Assembly (NCBI GenBank): GCA_002338565.1
Contig: DDIN01000004.1
Location: 1 to 64,000 of the forward strand
DNA: 64,000 bases
Source of the DNA: Hyphomonadaceae bacterium UBA1849
Lineage (GTDB): Bacteria > Pseudomonadota > Alphaproteobacteria > Caulobacterales > Hyphomonadaceae
Direction: 5' to 3'
Positions 51,255 to 60,606 of this stretch are shown here, piece after piece. How positions within the stretch are numbered: the first letter of the stretch is position 1; each line of letters opens with the position of its first letter. The notes beneath the pieces are model-generated. The model was given only the letters and a program-made list of their open reading frames with translations, searched no databases and was not told where the DNA came from. Position numbers and translations under genes: made by a program.

Positions 51255-52302
51255 GCTGATCGACATCAGCTGGATTGGTGAGCGCTGGTCGCTGGCCAGC
51301 CTGCCGAACGGAGAGCCGGTTTCACTATTTATCTGGCGTGATCGCGATATTGATACGTCAGCGCGTTGCGGCGATGTGCTGCCTGCGATCGTAAAGTCCA
51401 TCGACCGCGCAGGCGGGATGGGTTTTGTCGACCTCTCGGCCGGTGAGCAGGCCTTTTTCAATATTTCAAAATCACGGACACCGCCTGTGGACGGCGCGCA
51501 TATCAATGTCTCGGTGCGTGCCGAGGCTTACCGCGACAAGCTCGCCAATGTCTCACCGGCATCAGGCCCGCCGATTACGCAGTCTGAAAACGATGCGCGA
51601 GACGCATGGCTTGAGCGTTTGCCCGGCTATAGCGATCTGACGGATGAGTTTTCCTTTGGGCAAAAAGCAGAAATGTGTCGCGCCGCTTTTGATGCTGCGT
51701 TGGCATCGACCGTTACGATCGATAACGGCGGAAAACTGCATTTCGATTATACCCGGGCTTTGACTGCGATAGACGTAGATTCATCCGGGCGAGTTCAGCG
51801 TTCAGGTGTTCCTGGATTGAACACGGATGCGCTTGCCACAGCCGCGCGCCAGATCAATCTGCGCGGGCTCGCAGGTTTATTTGTGGTTGACCTTGAAGGC
51901 GCGCCGAAAGGTGAGAAAGCCAAAGGATTGGCGGCCCAGTTCGAAACGAAGCTGAAAGCGTTGACCGGACGTACGGTGAGGGTGCTTCCTCCGTCAGCTT
52001 TCGGATTGATCGAGGCGACGGTAGCGCGTCGTGAAAAACCGCTGTTCGAATTTGCGACGGAGACATGCAGCGCAGAACGACTAACACTCGAAGCGTTTTT
52101 GAGCGCGATGCGCGAAGCGCTAACTCTTGCCGAATCGGACCGGAGCGCTTTCTTTACGCTCAAGACGTCAGTAGCGCTGACCGAGTATATGAAACAGACC
52201 GCATTTGACTGGCAGGGCGAACTAAAGGCCCGAACAGGCGGTCGGATAAAATGGGGGCCTCTGAATAAGACGGGGCTCGATTACCAGATAGAGTTGATAT
52301 GA
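51247..52302 (+). CDS. Ribonuclease E/G family protein (short form)
   Basis: 351 residues. N-terminal S1-like part (GDVLPAIVKSIDRAGGMGFVDLSAGEQAFFNI) and an RNase E/G catalytic part (LTAIDVDSSGRV, INLRGLAGLFVVDLEGAP), clearly shorter than RNase E or G, and without the zinc-link CPxC motif. Short forms in this maf-yacG setting are usual in Alphaproteobacteria. Likely an RNA-processing enzyme; whether it is active is not certain. Confidence 0.88.
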   Translation: MLELIDISWIGERWSLASLPNGEPVSLFIWRDRDIDTSARCGDVLPAIVKSIDRAGGMGFVDLSAGEQAFFNISKSRTPPVDGAHINVSVRAEAYRDKLANVSPASGPPITQSENDARDAWLERLPGYSDLTDEFSFGQKAEMCRAAFDAALASTVTIDNGGKLHFDYTRALTAIDVDSSGRVQRSGVPGLNTDALATAARQINLRGLAGLFVVDLEGAPKGEKAKGLAAQFETKLKALTGRTVRVLPPSAFGLIEATVARREKPLFEFATETCSAERLTLEAFLSAMREALTLAESDRSAFFTLKTSVALTEYMKQTAFDWQGELKARTGGRIKWGPLNKTGLDYQIELI

Positions 52303-52487
52303 ACCGCCTGCCACTTTGCCCGATTTGTGAGAAAAACCGCGCGAAACCAGAGTTTAAGCCGTTTTGTTCAAAACGGTGCGCAGATGTGGATTTGTCGCGC
52401 TGGCTATCCGATGGATACGCCATTCCGGGGGAGGAATCTGATCAGGCAGAAGAAACGCCGGGCAATCGACGAGATACTGGCGACTAG
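52299..52487 (+). CDS. yacG: DNA gyrase inhibitor YacG (zinc-binding)
   Basis: 62 residues, overlapping the RNase stop. Four zinc-binding cysteines Cys7, Cys10, Cys23 and Cys27 (CPIC and CSKRC) and DLSRWLSDGYAIPG are the YacG signature. E. coli YacG binds GyrB and inhibits gyrase. Last gene of the infA-maf-RNase-yacG cluster. Confidence 0.95.
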   Translation: MNRLPLCPICEKNRAKPEFKPFCSKRCADVDLSRWLSDGYAIPGEESDQAEETPGNRRDTGD

Positions 52488-52937
52488 GCTTCTCAAACAA
52501 AATCCGAAAAACTTTGGAACCCGTAAGTCTGTCGCGCGTCATGCTTGTGTCAGAGCATGAAGTGGGGGGCTTTTAGCCTGTTTCCGGATTGCTCTGATTG
52601 TTCAGTAGAGTGTGCGATGCCGGTGGGAGGAAGTGAAAAGGTCGTCCGGCAATTCCAGAAATCGATTCTCATCAAAATTCGGTGTTTCGTTGCCCAAGCG
52701 TGACGTATTTGACGCAGAGTTATCCCTATTAAGGCGAAAATCTGGCGAAGAATGCCTAGAACTGTTGCATTCTAGCCTCTCTGGTCGAAAACGACATGAA
52801 AATGCAACGACTTACCTCGGAAAGGGTATCGCATTTTTCTCAGAAACTGGATATGTACAAAGATGTGTGGACGTTCCACACGGTTTCCTATGGCCGCTCA
52901 GTCCGACGACTTTGGCGGCTCACTCAAGGGGATGGGT
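52488..52937. other. 450-base intergenic region before the OmpA-family gene
   Basis: No gene or tRNA is convincing here. Open frames have no ribosome-binding site and coding-like codon use is absent. It presumably holds the promoter and leader of the OmpA gene; CTCAAGGGGATGG directly before its start supplies the ribosome-binding site. Confidence 0.55.
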
Positions 52938-54134
52938 ATGAAAAAAACTCTTTTGTGCGCCACCGCAGCCCTCGCAATGGCGACGGCAACGGGCGCGGCC
53001 CACGCAACTGACGGATGGTATGTCCGCGGTGACGTAGGCTACACTTTTGACGGTTCACTGGATTATGACGCGGTAACTCCGCTTCCAGGCAATCTTGCCG
53101 GTTCAGCGGATATCGATAATAATTGGCTGTATAGCGCTGGTGTTGGTTATGGTTTCGATAATGGGTTCCGCCTTGAAGGCGCTCTAACCTATCGCGAACC
53201 AAAATTCGACGTCCCTAACGATGTTGCCGCTCGTACGCTTTTTGATGCAGGGCTTACGGCGACGCAAACAAGCTTTGACGCCGCAGTTGGTCGGGCGACA
53301 GGTTGGGATGCTATGCTCAATCTGTATTATGATTTCGATATGGGACGGAACTTCGCACCATACATCGGCGGTGGTCTCGGCATCTCCGAACTTAATGCGA
53401 ACGTTCGTAACCTGTACCTGATCGATACGACTTCACTTCCGACGGTTGTGACGCAGGTTAACGGCTTTAACGACGGTTCTGGTGAATTTGCCTACCAGCT
53501 GCTCGCTGGTTTTGGCTACGATATTACAGAACAACTTACGTTTGATCTCGGGTATCGTTACTTTGTAACTCCCGATCTTGAGTTTTCTGGTATCCAGACC
53601 AGTTACGAGTCAGAGTATATCGAACATAACGTGACAGCTGGTCTGCGTTGGCAGTTTGCGGCTCCGCCGCCACCACCGCCTCCGCCACCACCGCCGCCAC
53701 CTCCACCACCGCCACCACCTCCTCCGCCACCTCCGCCGCCTCCGCCGCCGCCTCCACCGCGTCCGGCACTCCCAGCGTGCTCGACTGTGTCTCAGGAATT
53801 CGTGGTTTACTTCGAGTGGGACGAGTCTGACCTCACATCTGAAGCTGCAGCGGTTATCGACCGTGCGGTTCGTCAGATCGCAGCTCGCGGCGACTGCTCT
53901 GTATCTACAGTAGGTATTGGCGGCCACGCTGACCGCTCTGGTGCAGCAGCTTACAACGTTCGTCTCTCTGCACGTCGTGCGGCAGTTGTTCGTGACGCTC
54001 TCGTAGCGCGCGGCGTCTCTGCTGACATGATCAGCACAGAAGCATTCGGTGAGACAGCTAACGCTCGTCCGACTGAAGACGGCGTTCGTGAGCCTCTGAA
54101 CCGTCGTTCAGAAGTGCGCATCATCGTTCAATAA
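52938..54134 (+). CDS. OmpA-family outer-membrane protein with polyproline linker
   Basis: 398 residues from the ATG at 52938. Signal peptide MKKTLLCATAALAMATATG (cleaved after AHA). Residues 25-240 form an eight-strand OmpA-like beta-barrel (GWYVRGDVGYTF, YAPYIGGGLGIS-type strands). A run of 32 prolines follows, then a C-terminal OmpA peptidoglycan-binding domain (FVVYFEWDESDLTSEA, VGIGGHADRSGAAAYNVRLSARRA, GETANARPTEDGVREPLNRRSEV). It tethers the outer membrane to the cell wall. Codon use suggests high expression; a strong terminator follows. Confidence 0.93.
   Translation: MKKTLLCATAALAMATATGAAHATDGWYVRGDVGYTFDGSLDYDAVTPLPGNLAGSADIDNNWLYSAGVGYGFDNGFRLEGALTYREPKFDVPNDVAARTLFDAGLTATQTSFDAAVGRATGWDAMLNLYYDFDMGRNFAPYIGGGLGISELNANVRNLYLIDTTSLPTVVTQVNGFNDGSGEFAYQLLAGFGYDITEQLTFDLGYRYFVTPDLEFSGIQTSYESEYIEHNVTAGLRWQFAAPPPPPPPPPPPPPPPPPPPPPPPPPPPPPPPPRPALPACSTVSQEFVVYFEWDESDLTSEAAAVIDRAVRQIAARGDCSVSTVGIGGHADRSGAAAYNVRLSARRAAVVRDALVARGVSADMISTEAFGETANARPTEDGVREPLNRRSEVRIIVQ
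53664..53759 (+). repeat. 32-codon polyproline tract
   Basis: Ninety-six bases of CCN codons (CCG, CCA and CCT mixed) encode 32 consecutive prolines between barrel and OmpA domain. Length is likely to vary between strains and translation would need EF-P. Confidence 0.95.
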
Positions 54135-54158
54135 TCCGAGCGATTATCGAATTAAACG

Positions 54159-54188
54159 CGGCCCGACTTTGCAGTCGGGCCGTTTTTT
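54159..54188 (+). terminator. Rho-independent terminator after the OmpA-family gene
   Basis: CGGCCCGACT and AGTCGGGCCG form a perfect 10-pair stem with loop TTGC, followed by six T. Confidence 0.92.
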
Positions 54189-54372
54189 ATTGCGCCAAAC
54201 CCTTTGCATCGTGAAAGATTTTGTCGGCTACGGCTTTATCTGGAGCGCGCGCCACCTTACGTTTCTGCTTTGATTTAGTGTGATCCGGATTCGGAGCTGA
54301 GCCTTCTGTCGCCGCCAACGGCAATGAATTCTTGGCTAATTCGCCGCGCTGTAGAATTGGAAAGGTATCCAT
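54187..54372 (-). CDS. Possible small basic protein
   Basis: 61 residues; the C-terminal half (KSKQKRKVARAPDKAVADKI) is lysine-rich and natural-looking, and the stop meets the OmpA terminator, which could serve both strands. Against it, the start codon overlaps the start of the divergent M20 gene and no ribosome-binding site is apparent. Confidence 0.3.
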   Translation of the reverse strand: MDTFPILQRGELAKNSLPLAATEGSAPNPDHTKSKQKRKVARAPDKAVADKIFHDAKGLAQ

Positions 54373-55630
54373 GCTCGATCAGCTCAACGAGACTGATAAA
54401 CTGGTGCTGGCGAAAATTGCTGGCAAAGGTGATGAGATGTGCGCGCTGACTGTGGATTGGTCGCGCGTGAATTCCGGTAGCTGGAATGCCGAAGGGCTGC
54501 GCCGGATGGTACCTCTGATTTCTCAACGTCTATCTATTTTACCTGGTGAAACTGAATTGATTGATCGCGGTGATATCCCTCAGATCTCCGCGCAAGGTAA
54601 GGAAACGGGGCATCCTACGGGGCCAGTTATCCGGCATATGTGTCGGCCGGACGTGCCGGTGCAAATCGTTTTCACGGGTCACTATGACACCGTTTTTCCA
54701 CCATCCGCAGGTTTCGAAGACGTCACTGATATTGGCGACGGAAAGCTGAACGGACCGGGCCTGGCTGACATGAAGGGCGGTCTCATCGTTATGACCGAGG
54801 CGCTTCGAGCTTTTGAAGAGACTGAATGCGCAGGGCAGGTCGGCTATCGGATTGTAATCTCACCGGACGAGGAGATCGGCAATCCCGTAAGCGCCGAGGT
54901 GATTCACGAAACCGCGCTCGGTGCACATGTCGGGATGACGTATGAGCCCGCGCTGGAGAGTGGAGACTTTGCCGGTGAGCGCAAAGGCAGTGGCAATTTC
55001 AGTCTCGTTATTAAAGGCCTCTCGGCTCATGCAGGTCGCGCGCATGCAGATGGTCGAAGCGCGGTGCTGGCTGCAGCGAAATTTGTGGTCGCTTTGGAGA
55101 GCCTGAACGGTGTCCGCGACGGTGTGACCTTCAATACAGGAAAGATTGAGGGCGGTGGTCCGAATAATCAGGTGCCAGACCTTTCCGTCGTGCGCTTCAA
55201 TGTGCGTGTTCCGGATCAACCGGCGACGGATTGGGCCCAGGAGAACATCGACAAGCTCGTCAGTGATCTGAACGAGATGGATGGCATTTCCAGCCACATC
55301 CATGGCGGATTTTACAGGCCGCCCAAACCGTTCAATGCGGCGCAGCAGGCCTTGTTCAGTGGCGTACAGGAAACCGGACGTGCGCTCGGGCTTGAATTGG
55401 GCTGGGTGTCGACCGGCGGTGTTTGCGAGGGCAATAATGTGTTTGCCGCAGGCGTGCCGAACATTGATACGCTCGGCGTTCGCGGTGGGCGCATACACTC
55501 CACTGAAGAGTTTGTAGTGACTGATAGTTTCGAAGAGCGCGCATCGCTTTCAGCGCTTATTCTTTGCCGTCTGGCAGAAGGGCGTATGGACGCCCACGAG
55601 ATCAAGAAACTCATGGAAGGGGACTCATGA
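54371..55630 (+). CDS. M20 family metallohydrolase of the ast operon
   Basis: 419 residues from the ATG at 54371. Dizinc M20 (carboxypeptidase G2-like) motifs: FTGHYDTVFP, GPGLADMKGGL, SPDEEIGNP and NTLGVRGGRIHSTEE-type C-terminal histidine region. Its stop overlaps the astA start (ATGA). In the arginine succinyltransferase pathway the last step, removal of succinate from succinylglutamate, is done by AstE, which is absent here. The M20 enzyme may take that role (inference from operon position and from M20 deacylases acting on N-acyl amino acids). Confidence 0.85.
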   Translation: MLDQLNETDKLVLAKIAGKGDEMCALTVDWSRVNSGSWNAEGLRRMVPLISQRLSILPGETELIDRGDIPQISAQGKETGHPTGPVIRHMCRPDVPVQIVFTGHYDTVFPPSAGFEDVTDIGDGKLNGPGLADMKGGLIVMTEALRAFEETECAGQVGYRIVISPDEEIGNPVSAEVIHETALGAHVGMTYEPALESGDFAGERKGSGNFSLVIKGLSAHAGRAHADGRSAVLAAAKFVVALESLNGVRDGVTFNTGKIEGGGPNNQVPDLSVVRFNVRVPDQPATDWAQENIDKLVSDLNEMDGISSHIHGGFYRPPKPFNAAQQALFSGVQETGRALGLELGWVSTGGVCEGNNVFAAGVPNIDTLGVRGGRIHSTEEFVVTDSFEERASLSALILCRLAEGRMDAHEIKKLMEGDS

Positions 55631-56658
55631 GCATGCTGATCATGCGGCCGTCACGGCTGGACGATTTCGACGATATGATGGAGTTGGCCGAGCTATCGGG
55701 GCCGGGTTTTACGAGCCTGCCTGTCGATGGAGGCCTGATCCGCAAGCGTCTTCAGGCGTCTGAAAAGGCTTTCTCAGGCAGCCCTGATGCACCCCAGCAG
55801 GGTAAGTTTCTTCTGGTAATGGAAGACAGCGATACGGGCGAAGTTGCCGGCTGCTGCGCTGTGAAGGCGGGCATCGGTATGAACCGCCCATTCTTCAATT
55901 ACCGTATCATTACGATTTTGCAGTCTTCAAACGTCGTCGACCGTCGGTTCAGCATGGATGCGCTCGTGCTTACGAACGAGTTCATGGGTTATACTGAAGT
56001 CGGTACGCTTTTCCTGAAGAAAGAATTCAGGGGCGGACCGCATCGGGCAGGGCGTCTGGCCGCGCAATCGCGCTATTTGCTCATGGCCGCAGCGCCGGAC
56101 GAGTTCGGCGAAATGGTGCTTGCAGAGCTGCGCGGTGTTGTGAATCCGAATGGTATTTCACCATTCTGGGAGGGCGTTGGCCGCTGCTTCTTCGATATGG
56201 ATTTTCAGGAAGCAGACTATCAATCCGGCGTCACCGACGGCCAGTTCATCATGGATCTGATGCCGAAATACCCGATTTATGTGGACCTTTTACCGCCTGA
56301 AGCGCGCGAAGTGATCGGTCGCTGCCATGTCGAGGGCATTGGCGCGATGAAGCTTCTCGAATGGGAAGGGTTCCGCTTCGAACGCGTTGTCGACATTTTT
56401 GACGGTGGTCCGCAGGTTTCCACGCAACGGAAAAATATCCGTACAATTCGCGAGTCGCGCGTCGTCACGTTTGAGCTGGGCATGCCGGGCGAACGCGCGA
56501 AGGATGCTCTCGTCTCGACAGACTCACTGGAAAACTTCCGCACAGCGTGGGCGAAAATTGATACTCGCTCGGACAGCGTTGCTGTGATGGACCAAGCCGT
56601 ATTCGATGCACTGAAGATCAAGCCGGGGCATCAAGGGCGTATCTGGACAAAGGAATAG
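55627..56658 (+). CDS. astA: Arginine N-succinyltransferase
   Basis: 343 residues from the ATG coupled to the M20 stop. MLIMRPSRLDDFDDMMELA, TEVGTLFLKKEFRGGPHRAGRL and YPIYVDLLPPEAREVIG are AstA hallmarks. The enzyme transfers succinyl from succinyl-CoA to arginine, the first step of the AST catabolic pathway. It lies 2 bases before astD. Confidence 0.95.
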   Translation: MSMLIMRPSRLDDFDDMMELAELSGPGFTSLPVDGGLIRKRLQASEKAFSGSPDAPQQGKFLLVMEDSDTGEVAGCCAVKAGIGMNRPFFNYRIITILQSSNVVDRRFSMDALVLTNEFMGYTEVGTLFLKKEFRGGPHRAGRLAAQSRYLLMAAAPDEFGEMVLAELRGVVNPNGISPFWEGVGRCFFDMDFQEADYQSGVTDGQFIMDLMPKYPIYVDLLPPEAREVIGRCHVEGIGAMKLLEWEGFRFERVVDIFDGGPQVSTQRKNIRTIRESRVVTFELGMPGERAKDALVSTDSLENFRTAWAKIDTRSDSVAVMDQAVFDALKIKPGHQGRIWTKE

Positions 56659-56660
56659 GC

Positions 56661-58109
56661 ATGTCTCTATTTATCGCAGGGCAATGGATTTCCGGCACCG
56701 GGCCGGAGCTTCAGTCGACTGATCCGGCAACAGGCGAAATTGTGTGGGCTGGCAAAAGCGCATCGCCTGCAGATGTGTCTGAAGCATACAAAGCGGCGCG
56801 TGGCGCCTTCCTCGGTTGGGCGCGCACGCCGCTTGCGGAGCGTGTGGAATTTTTGCGCAAGTATGCGTCCGTGCTGGATGAGATGGCGGACGAACTGCCG
56901 ACCACGATCTGCCGGGAAGTCGGCAAAGTGCTTTGGGAAACCCGCACAGAGCTTGGTGCGATGAAGGGCAAAGTCGAGCTTTCGATCAAGTCACATGAAG
57001 ACCGTACAGGAAACACAGTTTCGGACACGGCATTTGGCCGCTCCGAACTGGTGCACCGTCCGCACGGTGTTATGGCTGTCATGGGGCCATTTAACTTCCC
57101 GGGACACCTGCCAAACGGTCATATCGTGCCTGCGCTCCTTGCTGGCAATACGGTTGTTTTCAAACCTTCCGAGTTTGCACCTGCGACGGGTGAGCTGCTT
57201 GTCAAAGCGATGGAAAAGGCCGGGCTGCCCCCTGGCGTTCTGAACCTTGTTCAAGGCGCGCGCGATACTGGCGCTGCACTTCTGGATGGTGATCTGGACG
57301 GCGTTTTGTTCACCGGCTCGGCAGCTACAGGCACTTTCATCCATAAGAAATTTGGTGGTCGCCCTGAGGTCATGCTCGCGCTCGAAATGGGCGGCAACAA
57401 TCCGCTTATCGCCTGGGAGTTTGCCGATGTGGAAGCGGCGGCGGATATCGCCGCGCAATCTGCGTATCTGACAAGTGGCCAGCGCTGTTCGTGTGCGCGT
57501 CGTCTCATCGTGCCTGAAGGTACGGAAGGCGAGGCGCTGGTTCAGGCGGTGCTGGCGCGCGCTGAAGGCGTGAAAATCGGTAAGTGGGATGAGGAAGGCG
57601 TCTTCATGGGCTCGCTCGTGAATGATCAGGCTGCAGATGGTGCACTCGCCTTTCAACAAAAGCTTGAAGAGGCGGGCGGTAAGTGTCTGAAAAAGCTTGA
57701 GAAGCTGCCGATTAGTGATGCCTTCGTCTCGATGGGCATTATAGACATGACGGATGCTGTAAACCCGCCTGACGAAGAGCTGTTCGGGCCGTTTCTGCAG
57801 GTTTATCGCGCTAAGTCTTTCGAGGATGCTCTGCGCATCGCTAACAATACGCAGTATGGCCTCGCGGGTGGTCTGATCAGTGATAACATCGCGCTCTGGA
57901 ATGAAGCGCACATCAGCATGCGTGCCGGTATTCTGAACTTTAACCGACCGACCGCAGGCGCGTCGTCCGCTCTGCCATTTGGTGGACCGGGGATTTCGGG
58001 TAACCACAGACCGAGCGCCTGGTATGCAGCAGATTACTGCGCATGGCCGCAGGCGAGCCAGATCGCGGATGCACCGGAACGTATGAGCGCGCAGGGGTTC
58101 CCGAAATGA
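56661..58109 (+). CDS. astD: Succinylglutamate-semialdehyde dehydrogenase
   Basis: 482 residues, aldehyde dehydrogenase fold. MSLFIAGQWISGTGPELQS at the start, MGPFNFPGHLPNGHIVPAL, LALEMGGNNPLI with the catalytic Glu, and SGQRCSCARRL with the catalytic Cys are AstD-specific. It oxidises succinylglutamate semialdehyde to succinylglutamate with NAD. Its stop overlaps the astB start. Confidence 0.96.
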   Translation: MSLFIAGQWISGTGPELQSTDPATGEIVWAGKSASPADVSEAYKAARGAFLGWARTPLAERVEFLRKYASVLDEMADELPTTICREVGKVLWETRTELGAMKGKVELSIKSHEDRTGNTVSDTAFGRSELVHRPHGVMAVMGPFNFPGHLPNGHIVPALLAGNTVVFKPSEFAPATGELLVKAMEKAGLPPGVLNLVQGARDTGAALLDGDLDGVLFTGSAATGTFIHKKFGGRPEVMLALEMGGNNPLIAWEFADVEAAADIAAQSAYLTSGQRCSCARRLIVPEGTEGEALVQAVLARAEGVKIGKWDEEGVFMGSLVNDQAADGALAFQQKLEEAGGKCLKKLEKLPISDAFVSMGIIDMTDAVNPPDEELFGPFLQVYRAKSFEDALRIANNTQYGLAGGLISDNIALWNEAHISMRAGILNFNRPTAGASSALPFGGPGISGNHRPSAWYAADYCAWPQASQIADAPERMSAQGFPK

Positions 58110-59434
58110 GTGAGGCTTACGAAGTCAATTTTGATGGCCTGATCGGACCGACGCATAATTATGGCGGTCTGTCTGATGGTAATCTCGCGAGCTCTAACAA
58201 TGCCGGTGAGGTTTCCCGTCCGCAGGAAGCCGCGCTGCAAGGGCTTGAGAAGATGCGGACGCTTCACAAGGCGGGGCTCAAGCAAGGGTTCCTGCCGCCG
58301 CTTATGCGTCCCAACATGACGTTCCTGAAGCGTGCCGGTTTCACCGGTAGTCAGGAAGATATGGTCAACGCGGCCGCCAGTGAGGCGCCATCGCTTCTGA
58401 AAACGGCCTATTCGGCAAGCTCTATGTGGGCAGCGAATGCCGCGACAGTTTCGCCATCAGCGGACACGCAGGACGGTAAGCTGCATCTTACGCCAGCAAA
58501 CCTCTCAACCATGCTACACCGTAGCCTGGAGCATCCTGATACGTTCCGGAACTTGCAAACCATATTCGCGGATATGGGGCAGTTTGCAGTGCATGAAGCA
58601 CTGCCAGAGCATTCAAATTTTTCAGATGAAGGCGCGGCAAACCATGTGCGCCTCTGTGCAGATCATGGTGCAGAGGGCGTAGAGGTGTTCGTCTACGGTC
58701 GTGAAGCCAGTGAAGATACAGCTGGCTTCCCTGCGCGTCAGACAAAGCTTGCGTCCGAGCGCATTGCAGCCATGCACGGGCTGAAGCCGGAGCGCACAGT
58801 TTATATTCGCCAGTCGAGTCAGGCGATTGATGCGGGCGCTTTCCATAACGACGTTGTCAGCGTTGGTTCGCTCAACACGCTGTTCTCGCATGAACTGGCG
58901 TTTGAAGATAAAGCGACTGCCTATGATGCTATCGCGAAAGCTGGCGAAGGATTGTTCGACTTGAACGTTGTTGAGGTGCCGGATGCTGAAGTCCCTCTCA
59001 AGGACGCGATCAAATCCTATCTGTTCAATTCCCAGCTCGTGAAAATGCCGGGCGAGGATCGCCTTGTGCTGATTGCGCCGACCGAAACAGGAGAGACAGA
59101 AAGCACGCGCTTGTTCTGTGAGGCGATGACGAAGAGCAACGGGCCGATCGGTCGCGTCCATTATGTGGATGTGCGTCAGTCCATGCGAAATGGTGGTGGC
59201 CCAGCTTGTCTGCGTCTTCGTGTCGTGCTGACCGAAGAGCAGCTTCGCGGCGTGAATCAGGCGTTTCTGCTGGATGATCAAAAGATTGATGCATTGCAGG
59301 ACTGGGTACGCGCGCACTATCGCGAAACTCTGAGCGCAGCAGATTTTGCGGATCCGGCCCTTGCGCTGGAAATCAGCAATGGGCATCTGGCTCTGCAGAA
59401 ACTTATCAATGACTTCGGCGCACAGGTGAACTGA
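58106..59434 (+). CDS. astB: N-succinylarginine dihydrolase
   Basis: 443 residues from the ATG at 58106. EVNFDGLIGPTHNYGGLSDGNLAS, MWAANAATVSPSADT, FHNDVVSVGS and MRNGGGPACLRLRV are diagnostic. This amidinotransferase-fold enzyme converts succinylarginine to succinylornithine with release of ammonia and CO2. astC is not in the window and must lie elsewhere. Confidence 0.96.
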   Translation: MSEAYEVNFDGLIGPTHNYGGLSDGNLASSNNAGEVSRPQEAALQGLEKMRTLHKAGLKQGFLPPLMRPNMTFLKRAGFTGSQEDMVNAAASEAPSLLKTAYSASSMWAANAATVSPSADTQDGKLHLTPANLSTMLHRSLEHPDTFRNLQTIFADMGQFAVHEALPEHSNFSDEGAANHVRLCADHGAEGVEVFVYGREASEDTAGFPARQTKLASERIAAMHGLKPERTVYIRQSSQAIDAGAFHNDVVSVGSLNTLFSHELAFEDKATAYDAIAKAGEGLFDLNVVEVPDAEVPLKDAIKSYLFNSQLVKMPGEDRLVLIAPTETGETESTRLFCEAMTKSNGPIGRVHYVDVRQSMRNGGGPACLRLRVVLTEEQLRGVNQAFLLDDQKIDALQDWVRAHYRETLSAADFADPALALEISNGHLALQKLINDFGAQVN

Positions 59435-59435
59435 C

Positions 59436-59669
59436 ATGGCAATGGATCGCAACACACTGGAAACAATGCTTCGCGAGGCTTTTCCGGACGCTGAAATCGA
59501 ACTGACAGACCTCGCAGGTGATGATGATCACTGGAGCGCAAAAATTGTCTCTGAAAGCTTCCGCGGTAAGCCGCGCGTGGCGCAGCATCAGATGGTCTAT
59601 GCGGCGCTGGACGGCAAAATGGGCGGCGTTCTGCACGCGCTGCAGCTCAAAACGTCTGCGCCAGCGTAA
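59436..59669 (+). CDS. BolA/IbaG family protein
   Basis: 77 residues, one base after astB. LETMLREAFPDAEIELTDLAGDDDHW and FRGKPRVAQHQMVYAALDGKMGGVLHALQL show the BolA fold with its conserved FxGxxxxxRHQ-type region and invariant C-terminal histidine. BolA proteins work with monothiol glutaredoxins in iron-sulfur handling; a CGFS glutaredoxin lies one gene downstream. Confidence 0.9.
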   Translation: MAMDRNTLETMLREAFPDAEIELTDLAGDDDHWSAKIVSESFRGKPRVAQHQMVYAALDGKMGGVLHALQLKTSAPA

Positions 59670-59678
59670 GGCGGTTCT

Positions 59679-60533
59679 GTGAAAACAGCGATCATCGGGG
59701 CATCTGGCGCGCTTGGTCGCGCTATTTTCGATTTGTTCCGCACGGACGCTGACGGGCACGACTTAGTCCTGACCTCCCGCGATCTGTCCAAACTGAACTG
59801 GGCGGAGGGTATGACAGGTGTTGAGATCAGAACGCTTGATCTCGATGCGCCTGAAAATGCAGCGAGCGTACTGGCTGATTGCGAGCAGATCGTTTTCTGT
59901 CCGATCCTTTCCAGCAGTGGACCGACTGCGCGCCAGCTCAGGGCGAACGGAAGCTCTGCGCATCTTATCCTGTTTTCTTCGAACAATGTCGGGATCGATT
60001 TTGAATCTCCCGTCTATGCAGCGTTGCGCGCTGAAGAAGAGGCTGTGTCCTCCCTGCCAGGCGGCAAGATCGCCATCATCCGCCCATGCATGATCTATGG
60101 AAACCGGAATGATGGTAATATTGGTCGCCTGATCGGCTTTGCCGAGCGGTTTCGGGTTCTGCCTTTGATCGGGGCGGGTACGGCGCGTCAGCAGCCAGTG
60201 CATTATGATGATCTTGCGGCGCTGACCGTTCATGTCCTTAAAAACCAGTCCGAGCTAATGTTGAAAGTCGGCGCGGGTGGGCCTGACGTCCATAAGATGA
60301 AAGACATTTACCAGATGATCTCTGATGAGGTGTCCGGGCCTATATATATGGCACGCGTGCCGGGCTTTGTCCTGCGGCTTGGCCGTAAGATTATAGGGCA
60401 GGGCGCGGACCTGTCCGATGCACAGATCAGGCGCGCAGATGCAGATCGCTTGCAGACCTGGCCAGCCCCGGAAGGCTGGCAGGCGAGGATATCCATGCGG
60501 GATGGCATCAGGCAAATTGCTGAAATGCGCTAA
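59679..60533 (+). CDS. NAD-dependent epimerase/dehydratase-like protein
   Basis: 284 residues from a GTG at 59679. Rossmann nucleotide-binding start (IIGASGALGRAIFDLF), FSSNNVG in the active-site area and RPCMIYGNRNDGNIGRL place it among extended short-chain dehydrogenases. The usual YxxxK is modified (SPVYAALRAEEE), so it may be an atypical reductase or a non-catalytic NAD-binding protein. It sits between the BolA-like and glutaredoxin genes; substrate unknown. Confidence 0.78.
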   Translation: MKTAIIGASGALGRAIFDLFRTDADGHDLVLTSRDLSKLNWAEGMTGVEIRTLDLDAPENAASVLADCEQIVFCPILSSSGPTARQLRANGSSAHLILFSSNNVGIDFESPVYAALRAEEEAVSSLPGGKIAIIRPCMIYGNRNDGNIGRLIGFAERFRVLPLIGAGTARQQPVHYDDLAALTVHVLKNQSELMLKVGAGGPDVHKMKDIYQMISDEVSGPIYMARVPGFVLRLGRKIIGQGADLSDAQIRRADADRLQTWPAPEGWQARISMRDGIRQIAEMR

Positions 60534-60606
60534 CATTTGCGGCAACAGGCCTTGATATTTCAGTTCAAAAGCCTCACTTCCGCGATAGGTTTTAAGGAGA
60601 ACTTTC

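Noticed and set aside
53610..53927. Arg/Trp-rich minus-strand frame
   Set aside because: Complement of the polyproline tract and OmpA domain.
56991..58007. 338-residue minus-strand frame
   Set aside because: Shadow of astD, with Arg/His-rich low-complexity content typical of antisense translation.
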